From Methanomicrobia archaeon DTU008 (GTDB lineage Archaea; Thermoplasmatota; Thermoplasmata; Methanomassiliicoccales; Methanomassiliicoccaceae), in the NCBI GenBank assembly GCA_001512965.1, contig LFRW01000053.1:1-57656 (forward strand): a stretch of DNA of 57,656 bases, written 5' to 3'. The first letter of the stretch is position 1. Each line of letters starts with the position of its first letter. Below are positions 52,436 through 57,656 of this stretch, one piece after another. The notes under the pieces are model-generated. The model searched no databases. It saw nothing but the letters and a program-made list of their open reading frames with translations, and had not been told where the DNA came from. A program made the translations under genes and the position numbers.

Positions 52436-52447
52436 GAATATATTTAA
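52436..52447 (+). promoter_or_regulatory. TATA box of the marker 2-like gene
   Basis: The sequence aatatatttaac lies 23-34 bases before ATG 52470. It overlaps an upstream in-frame ATG at 52431, which therefore cannot be in the transcript. This fixes the start at 52470 and predicts a leaderless message. Confidence 0.55.
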
Positions 52448-52469
52448 CCTGGGGTTCTATACCGCGGAC

Positions 52470-53471
52470 ATGAACTTGGGCACCCTGGTATCCGAGATAA
52501 GGAGCCATCCAGGAGTTACGAGGAAGGCACCGATATCTGACGTCATCTCCTTCTTCCCCAACATGTCAGCGGATCATGTCCTGGCATCCTATGGCGAGGA
52601 CGCGGCCGTGGTCGCCCACAACGACGACGCATTATTGTTGGCGGCCGATGGAATAATGGAGTCGCTTCTCAAGGCCAACCCGTTCAATGCAGGTTATTAC
52701 GCCGTACTGGTCAATATCAATGACATAACTGCGATGGGAGGGATCCCGCTCGCCCTGGTGGACATCATCTCGATGAGGGACGAGAAGGTGTGCGCTCAGG
52801 TGATGAGGGGGATGGAGGCCGCGGTGTCCAAGTTTGGCGTGCCCGTCGTGGGCGGACACACCCATCCTGATTGCGCCTACGATGCCATCGACGTCGCCAT
52901 CCTCGGTACGGCAAAGAAGGACGAGGTCATCTACAGCCACACCGCGCGGTCAGGGGACGACGTGATAATGGCCATGGACCTTGACGGACGCTTCCCGCCA
53001 ACCATCTCGTTCGCATGGGATACCACCTCCCATAAGGATGGCGAGACCTGCCGGAGACAAATGCGGGTGATGAACGAGATCGGGAAGAGAAGGCTTGTCA
53101 ACTCGGGAAAGGACATCTCAAATCCTGGCAGCATCGGCACGCTCGGCATGCTGTTGGAGACGAGCGGCAAAGGGGCCGTGGTGGACATCAGGAAGGTCTC
53201 CGCCCCTGCGGATGTCGATCTATCGCAATGGCTAAGGGCTTACCAGGGTTGCGGTTTCGTCCTCACCTGTCCGCCGGAGAATTCGCAGAAGGTGATCGAC
53301 ATATTCGCCGAGGCGAAGATCACGGCCTCTGTCGTCGGTACGGTCAACGATACCAACAAGCTCGTCCTCCAGATGGACGGCGAGAGCGCCGAGCTGTTCG
53401 ACTTCACGGTGGACAAGATAACCGGATGCGATCCGTCGAAAGTGCCTGCATCGAAGAGAAGGAAGTGCTAG
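52470..53471 (+). CDS. Methanogenesis marker protein 2-like (AIR synthase-related) protein
   Basis: 333 residues from ATG 52470. 'YGEDAAVV', 'LLLAADGIMESLL', 'VNINDITAMGG', 'VGGHTHPDCAYDAIDVAILG' and 'GKDISNPGSIGTLGMLLE' match methanogenesis marker 2, a member of the AIR synthase/selenophosphate synthetase fold with ATP-binding Asp and Gly residues. The exact reaction is unknown; it is found mainly in methanogens and some relatives. It is the best single clue that this genome is close to methanogens. The stop codon overlaps the 3' end of the SRP RNA gene on the other strand. Confidence 0.88.
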   Translation: MNLGTLVSEIRSHPGVTRKAPISDVISFFPNMSADHVLASYGEDAAVVAHNDDALLLAADGIMESLLKANPFNAGYYAVLVNINDITAMGGIPLALVDIISMRDEKVCAQVMRGMEAAVSKFGVPVVGGHTHPDCAYDAIDVAILGTAKKDEVIYSHTARSGDDVIMAMDLDGRFPPTISFAWDTTSHKDGETCRRQMRVMNEIGKRRLVNSGKDISNPGSIGTLGMLLETSGKGAVVDIRKVSAPADVDLSQWLRAYQGCGFVLTCPPENSQKVIDIFAEAKITASVVGTVNDTNKLVLQMDGESAELFDFTVDKITGCDPSKVPASKRRKC

Positions 53472-53776
53472 GCCAGGGAGGTTGCCGCTCGGATTGGTGC
53501 GGGTGGTCCTGCAGATTCCTTAGCCCCGCACCCCCATGAGCGTTGGTAATCCACGGTAAGGCTGCTCCCGTCAGGGCCTAACCCGCTCCCCGTGACCATG
53601 TCATGGCGCGCGACCCTCCGACCGCACCTCCATGACGCTTCCAACCCCATAGGACAGGGCCTCATCGTCACCTGCAGGGCCCGCACCGCTCCGGTTACGA
53701 CGTCCTCCCCTGTCACCCCCGCTATCGACATCGCGGTGTATAAGGGCGCGCCGAACGTCCCGGTCAAGCCTAGCGC
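53465..53776 (-). ncRNA. ffs: Signal recognition particle RNA (archaeal 7S/SRP RNA)
   Basis: About 312 bases, read on the minus strand, a normal archaeal length. The helix 8 core is TTAGGCCC-TGAC-GGGAGCAGCC (in parts), the SRP54-binding site, with loop bases at plus-strand 53570-53573. The Alu side has GCTAGGC near the 5' end pairing with GCCTAGC near the 3' end (plus-strand 53768-53776 with 53465-53473). Helix 5 is confirmed by GGTGCGGG/CCCGCACC (53680-53687 with 53496-53503), CTGCAG on each side, and GGGAGG/CCTCCC. A minus-strand TATA box lies at 53797-53805, about 25 bases before the 5' end. The ends are approximate. Confidence 0.92.
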
Positions 53777-53796
53777 GACTACTAACCGGGTGTATC

Positions 53797-53805
53797 TATT
53801 TATTA
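53797..53805 (-). promoter_or_regulatory. ffs: TATA box of the SRP RNA gene
   Basis: The minus-strand sequence TAATAAATA lies about 25 bases before the predicted 5' end of the SRP RNA at 53776. Confidence 0.6.
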
Positions 53806-53953
53806 GTAACGGGAACTGGACGCCGTCAGGGACGTCCTGGCGACGTGTCAAGAACGAAGACCTGGGCTCGTGGAGACCTGCATGAAGCGAGCCGCACCGG
53901 GATGACCGTTGGTTCTCCCGATCGCCGATGCCGGTGGCCGCGTTGGAGGCCGA

Positions 53954-54232
53954 TCAATAACGCTTCGAGGTCTTCTCCCCGCCCCGAGTGCAATAATACA
54001 CGTTGCGGAAGCCGAACTCGTCATGCACGGTGCACTTCCTGCAGATGCATTTCAGCTCTCGTTGGATGCAATCCGGTGAGCGGCCGTAGAAGCAGAACAT
54101 CTTCTCGTCCCTATCACCTGCACATAATGTGTACGAGGGACATTTCGGACACGAGCACCGGCCACGCATGGCCGACAGTTCGGCCTTGCGCTTCTCCGGA
54201 GGCAATCGGTTCAGGTCGTCAAGGCGAGCCAT
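53954..54232 (-). CDS. DUF2769-like Cys-rich protein, copy 1
   Basis: 92 residues. 'CSCPKCPSYTLC', 'FCFYGRSPDCI' and 'CICRKCTVHDEFG' place about ten cysteines in a pattern that suggests two zinc or iron-sulfur sites; it ends 'VYYCTRGGEKTS'. It is a tandem paralog of the next gene upstream on this strand (54255-54548). DUF2769-type proteins occur in methanogens and are uncharacterised. It lies just upstream of the SRP RNA promoter on the same strand. Confidence 0.85.
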   Translation of the reverse strand: MARLDDLNRLPPEKRKAELSAMRGRCSCPKCPSYTLCAGDRDEKMFCFYGRSPDCIQRELKCICRKCTVHDEFGFRNVYYCTRGGEKTSKRY

Positions 54233-54254
54233 CTACATGCACCTTGGGACAAGA

Positions 54255-54548
54255 TCATTTTTCCTGTCGCATCGACCTTTCGGACCCGGCCGTGCAGAAA
54301 TAGATGTTGTTAAGGCCAGCCTTGTCTGCGATCGGGCAGTCAGGGCAGATGCAGCCTTGCTCGGACTGTATGCACTCCGGACTCTTCCCCAGGAAGCAAT
54401 ACAGCCTTTCGGACTCCTTTGCGGCGCATTCGGTGTAGGTCGGGCAGTCGGGACAGATGCATTCGCCTTTCATGCGAGCGATCTCGTTCTGACGGTCCTC
54501 CTCGGACATCGCGTTCAGCTCGCCGAGGAGTTTCTCGAAGGCATCCAT
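54255..54548 (-). CDS. DUF2769-like Cys-rich protein, copy 2
   Basis: 97 residues from ATG 54548; a TTG at 54566 lies too close to the predicted transcript start. The minus-strand TATA-like ttaaatacg (54577-54586) is about 30 bases upstream. 'CICPDCPTYTECAAKES', 'LYCFLGKSPECIQ' and 'GCICPDCPIADKAGL' align block by block with the downstream copy; the stop of this gene is 22 bases before that start. Conserved 'SPxCI' and 'CICPDCP' are the strongest family markers. Confidence 0.87.
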   Translation of the reverse strand: MDAFEKLLGELNAMSEEDRQNEIARMKGECICPDCPTYTECAAKESERLYCFLGKSPECIQSEQGCICPDCPIADKAGLNNIYFCTAGSERSMRQEK

Positions 54549-54647
54549 GGTTCTATCGGTTGACAAGAGCCTTGGGCGTATTTAATAATGAAGGATGCAT
54601 CTTGATCCTGATTTTGGGAAAAGCATCAAACATCACGGGAACCATAT

Positions 54648-55523
54648 ATGTTCGGCGCCATGAGCGACGAGAAGCCCCGCTGGTTAATGGTCCGCCCTCC
54701 ATCTGGAAGCGCCTATGAGCGAATGCGTAGCGCACTCAACGAGGGCGGTGTCCGCACGGTCTGTTCTTCATCCCAATGCCCCAACAAGGGGGAGTGCTGG
54801 TCCAGGGGGCATGCCGCCTTCATGCTCCTGGGGGACAGGTGCACCCGCCGATGCGGCTTCTGTGCGGTGAACGGAGGCGTTCCAGGGGACCCCGATCCAC
54901 GGGAGCCTGAGAGCGTGGCCGACGCTATCGAACGGCTTGGCATCGCCCACTGCGTTCTCACCTCGGTCACACGGGACGATCTTCCGGACAGGGGGGCGGG
55001 GCATCTCGCCGCGACGGTGGATGCGATAAGGCGAAGGAGTCCTTCCACAGTCATCGAACTGCTCATTCCCGACATGGACGGGCTGCCAGGCCCCATCTCG
55101 ACCGTGGTGTGGTCTGGACCGGACATAGTCGGCCACAACCTGGAGACGGTAAGACGGCTTCAGCCGGTGGCACGGGATCCGAGGGCGGGATACGACATAT
55201 CATTGGCGACATTGGCCAGGATCAAGGATGCCGAACCCTGGATCATTAGCAAGAGCTCCCTCATGCTCGGCATGGGGGAGACGATGGACGAGGTCCGTGA
55301 GGCCATGAAGGACCTCCGCGAGGTCGGCGTGGACATACTGTCGATCGGGCAGTATCTGAGGCCGAAGGGCGGGCGTGTGCCCGTATCACGGTACGTGACG
55401 CCCGATGAGTTCAAGGAACTGGAGGAGGAAGCGTACCACATGGGCTTTCGCAAGGTGGCCTCTGGCCCGTTGGTCCGCTCCTCTTACCGGGCATGGGAGG
55501 TATGTGTCGGTGCTGACGGATGA
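54648..55523 (+). CDS. lipA: Lipoyl synthase
   Basis: 291 residues from ATG 54648; ATG 54660 is also possible. LipA inserts two sulfurs into octanoyl groups to make lipoate on E2 proteins. The auxiliary cluster uses C39, C44 and C50 ('CSSSQCPNKGEC') and the radical-SAM cluster C65, C69 and C72 ('CTRRCGFC'). 'VTSVTRDDLPDRGAGH', 'LMLGMGET' and 'SIGQYLRPKGGRVPV' complete the family; a closing Ser in 'VRSSYRAWE' is the usual auxiliary ligand. pdhA overlaps this stop by 14 bases, tying lipoate synthesis to its target. Confidence 0.94.
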   Translation: MFGAMSDEKPRWLMVRPPSGSAYERMRSALNEGGVRTVCSSSQCPNKGECWSRGHAAFMLLGDRCTRRCGFCAVNGGVPGDPDPREPESVADAIERLGIAHCVLTSVTRDDLPDRGAGHLAATVDAIRRRSPSTVIELLIPDMDGLPGPISTVVWSGPDIVGHNLETVRRLQPVARDPRAGYDISLATLARIKDAEPWIISKSSLMLGMGETMDEVREAMKDLREVGVDILSIGQYLRPKGGRVPVSRYVTPDEFKELEEEAYHMGFRKVASGPLVRSSYRAWEVCVGADG

Positions 55524-56586
55524 CCACGACCCGTTGAAGGGAAAGATGTTAAGGGTGCTCGATCAGGATGCGAACGTCAACGAGGATCTCGTCCCCTCCA
55601 TAGACGACGACACGCTGAAGCGTGCGTTCTACACCATGGTGCTGAGCCGGGTCGCCGATGAGAAGGCAGTGGCGATGCAGAGGCAGGGGAGGCTGGGAGC
55701 CTACCCGCCCAACAAGGGGCAGGAGGCTGCATCCCTCGGGCCGGCGATGGCCATGGACGAGGGGGATTGGTTCGTATGGTCGTTCCGGGAGCTGGCAGGC
55801 CTGCTGTGGAGGGGGCTGCCGCTGGACCGTTATTTCCTTGGCTGGATGGGGAACGAGGAGGGAAACAGGTACGACGAGCGGCTCCGCATCACTCCACCCT
55901 CCATACCGGTGGCGTCGCAGTACGCATACGCCGTGGGCCTGGCATATGCATCAAGGTATCGCGGGGAGAGCGCGGTCACTTTCGCATTCACTGGGGACGG
56001 GGGTACGTCGGAAGGCGACTTCCACGAATCGCTGAACGCGGCAGGCGTCTTCCGGCTCCCGATGGTGTTCATCGTGCAGAACAATCAATGGGCCATATCG
56101 GTCCCCCGGTCGAGGCAGACCGCGTCCGCCACCCTTGCGCAGAAGGCGGTCGCCTATGGGATAAGGGGCATACAGGTGGATGGGAACGACATCCTGGCGA
56201 TGTATGCGGCGTCGAAGGAAGCGGCAGAGGTGGCGCGGAGCGGCGGAGGCCCCACGCTCATCGAGGCATACACCTATCGACTCGGGGACCATACGACCTC
56301 CGATGATGCCAGGCGATATCGCCTGGAGGCGGAGGCGAAGGAATGGGAGGCGCGCGATCCGATCACCAGGACGATGAAGTACCTCTACTCCCGCGGTCTG
56401 CTCGATGATGACGAGGCGTCCGATCTATGGGATGAGGCAGGCAAGGCAGTGGAGGACGCCGTCGCCCGGGCGGAAGCGTTCCCCAGGCCCTCGCTGGAGG
56501 ACGTGTTCAAATACACGTACGAGGACATGCCGCCCTGCCTGGAGGAGCAGTTGGACGAACTGCGGGGCACGGAGGGACGCCCATGA
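55510..56586 (+). CDS. pdhA: Pyruvate (2-oxoacid) dehydrogenase E1 component, alpha subunit
   Basis: 358 residues from GTG 55510, which has GGGAGG nine bases upstream and keeps the family N-terminus 'PLKGKMLRVLDQD'. ATG 55546 would remove part of it. The thiamine diphosphate motif GDG-x(22)-NN begins at 'FTGDGGTSEGDFHE' and ends at 'QNNQWAIS'. 'PPNKGQEAASLG' and 'YRLGDHTTSDD' are typical; the latter is the phosphorylation-loop region in other organisms. Branched-chain 2-oxoacid dehydrogenase is an alternative. pdhB overlaps by four bases. Confidence 0.92.
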   Translation: MLTDDHDPLKGKMLRVLDQDANVNEDLVPSIDDDTLKRAFYTMVLSRVADEKAVAMQRQGRLGAYPPNKGQEAASLGPAMAMDEGDWFVWSFRELAGLLWRGLPLDRYFLGWMGNEEGNRYDERLRITPPSIPVASQYAYAVGLAYASRYRGESAVTFAFTGDGGTSEGDFHESLNAAGVFRLPMVFIVQNNQWAISVPRSRQTASATLAQKAVAYGIRGIQVDGNDILAMYAASKEAAEVARSGGGPTLIEAYTYRLGDHTTSDDARRYRLEAEAKEWEARDPITRTMKYLYSRGLLDDDEASDLWDEAGKAVEDAVARAEAFPRPSLEDVFKYTYEDMPPCLEEQLDELRGTEGRP

Positions 56587-57557
56587 TGATGAACATGGTT
56601 CAGGCCATCAATTCCGCGCTGGCCGTGGAGATGGAGGCCGACGGGTCAGTCGTGGTGCTTGGAGAGGACGTCGGAGCGGTCGGCGGGGTGTTCCGGGCGA
56701 CCGATGGCCTCATGAAGCGCTTCGGCAGCGAACGCGTCATAGATACGCCGTTGGCCGAGAGCCTCATAGCCGGCATGGCCACCGGCATGGCGATGGCCGG
56801 ATTGCGTCCGGTCGCCGAGATCCAGTTCATGGGTTTCTCATATCTTGCCCTGAACATGATCATCTCGCACACCGCAAGGATGCGCAACCGAAGCCGCGGG
56901 ACCTATACGGTCCCGATGGTCATGCGCATGCCCTACGGGGCCGGGGTCAAGGCGCTGGAACATCACTCCGAGAGCACCGAGTCCATGTTCGTTCAGATCC
57001 CCGGCATAAAGGTCGTGGTACCATCCACCCCGCGAGAGGCCAAGGGCCTGTTGATATCCTCGATAAGAGATCCCGACCCCGTCATATTCCTGGAGCCGAC
57101 GCGGAGCTATCGCCTCTTCAAGGAGGAGGTGGAGGAAGGGGCGTTCACCATCCCTCTAGGGGAGGCAAGAACGGTTCGTGAGGGCGACGACGTCACGGTG
57201 GTCTGCTGGGGCGCCATGATGCCCTTGACGATGGAGGCGGTGGACGCCGCGGAGGGAGAGGGCATATCGTGCGATGTCATAGATCTGAGGACCCTGTCCC
57301 CCATGGACCCGGACGCCGTCATCCGGTCGGTCAGGCGGACAGGAAGGGTCGTCATAGTGCAGGAAGCGCCCATGACCTGCGGGCTCGCGGCGGAGATAAT
57401 CGCCCGCATAAACAAGAAGGCGTTCCTCTCGCTAGAGGCGCCGCCTGAACGCGTGACCGCTCCAGACATAACCGTTCCGCTGCCACAGGGTGAAAATCAT
57501 TACTATATAAGTCCGGACAGGATTTATCATGCGATAAGGAGGACCGCGTCCTTCTGA
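56583..57557 (+). CDS. pdhB: Pyruvate (2-oxoacid) dehydrogenase E1 component, beta subunit
   Basis: 324 residues. The ATG overlaps the pdhA stop. 'VVLGEDVGAVGGVFRATDGL', 'IDTPLAESLIAGMATGMA' and 'RMPYGAGVKALEHHSESTE' (in parts) form the thiamine-binding and active-site region; a C-terminal transketolase domain has 'DVIDLRTLSPMDPDAV' and 'QEAPMTCGLAAEI'. It forms the E1 heterotetramer with PdhA. The pdhC gene begins 12 bases after the stop. Confidence 0.94.
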   Translation: MMMNMVQAINSALAVEMEADGSVVVLGEDVGAVGGVFRATDGLMKRFGSERVIDTPLAESLIAGMATGMAMAGLRPVAEIQFMGFSYLALNMIISHTARMRNRSRGTYTVPMVMRMPYGAGVKALEHHSESTESMFVQIPGIKVVVPSTPREAKGLLISSIRDPDPVIFLEPTRSYRLFKEEVEEGAFTIPLGEARTVREGDDVTVVCWGAMMPLTMEAVDAAEGEGISCDVIDLRTLSPMDPDAVIRSVRRTGRVVIVQEAPMTCGLAAEIIARINKKAFLSLEAPPERVTAPDITVPLPQGENHYYISPDRIYHAIRRTASF

Positions 57558-57569
57558 GGGGGTGCCGTG

Positions 57570-57656
57570 ATGGAGTTCAAGTTCCCAGACCTTGGAGAGG
57601 GGGTGACCGAGGGCGAGCTCAGGAAGTGGCTCGTGAAGGTCGGCGATGTCGTGAAG
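57570..57656 (+). CDS. pdhC: Dihydrolipoamide acyltransferase (E2), lipoyl domain, cut by window end
   Basis: 29 residues from ATG 57570, after GAGGGGGTG. 'FKFPDLGEGVTEGELRKWLV' is the start of a lipoyl domain that carries lipoate on a lysine further on, outside the window. As the fourth gene of lipA-pdhA-pdhB it is almost certainly E2. E3 is probably downstream. Confidence 0.9.
   Translation, partial: MEFKFPDLGEGVTEGELRKWLVKVGDVVK

Noticed and set aside
53592-53885. Open frames over 53465-53885
   Set aside because: The region folds as SRP RNA on the minus strand. Coding frames there are accidental.
1-57656. CRISPR arrays, insertion sequences, prophage or integrase genes
   Set aside because: No regularly spaced repeats, transposase or integrase motifs were seen in the window.

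Overview
The window reads as chromosome of a euryarchaeon, most likely a member of the Thermoplasmatota (Methanomassiliicoccales or a relative). The archaeal assignment rests on RfcL, proteasome beta, aCPSF1, archaeal LeuRS, eS19/eL39/eL31/aIF6, Taw1, ApgM and an archaeal SRP RNA. Many TATA boxes sit 25-32 bases before start codons, as expected for leaderless transcription. The phylum is inferred from gene content (methanogenesis marker 2-like, FmdE-like, DUF2769-like, anaerobic NrdD) and is not proven here. GC content is fairly high, genes are dense, and I see no insertion sequence, prophage or CRISPR array.

Layout. 1-5.4 kb: a membrane-microdomain cluster (SPFH protein with three zinc ribbons, three tandem zinc-ribbon paralogs, NfeD, stomatin). 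5.5-9.2 kb: a MacB-type ABC ATPase and a large FtsX permease. 9.3-16.8 kb: DUF438-hemerythrin-PAS protein, RfcL, Taw1, aCPSF1 ribonuclease and proteasome beta. 16.8-17.3 kb: a gene-free region with two promoter modules and a possible structured RNA. 17.3-28.7 kb: FmdE-like protein, U32 protease-family protein, ApgM, M29 aminopeptidase, small zinc proteins, RidA, a cupin operon, a type IV pilin, tRNA-Leu and a VOC protein. 29.2-34.6 kb: a run of two 2-oxoacid:ferredoxin oxidoreductases (PorGDAB then IorAB). 34.6-37.1 kb: NAD kinase-like protein, a short FtsZ-like GTPase and a ribbon-helix-helix regulator. 37.4-43.4 kb: LeuRS, UbiX and the eS19-PDCD5-eL39-eL31-aIF6 operon. 43.5-48.8 kb: UPF0173 hydrolase, DUF373, MptE-like enzyme and a site-2 protease. 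49.2-53.5 kb: NrdD, a divergent regulator and methanogenesis marker 2-like protein. 53.5-57.7 kb: SRP RNA, two Cys-rich paralogs, then lipA-pdhA-pdhB-pdhC (pdhC cut by the window end).

The most interesting signals are: (1) TTACCA boxes at an exact 12-base period in front of an uncharacterised regulator, with an inverted pair of the same box on the nrdD side; (2) a short FtsZ-like protein lacking the usual C-terminal domain, preceded by a ribbon-helix-helix gene whose promoter carries TGTCAT repeats; (3) the SPFH/zinc-ribbon module, which resembles the bacterial PspA-YdjGHI system; (4) a lipoate-dependent pyruvate dehydrogenase operon beside a ferredoxin-dependent pyruvate oxidoreductase; (5) a porG/porD junction that looks frameshifted; (6) an SRP RNA gene identified from structure, overlapping the end of its convergent neighbour.

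All calls come from reading the sequence. No similarity search, folding program or expression data was available.
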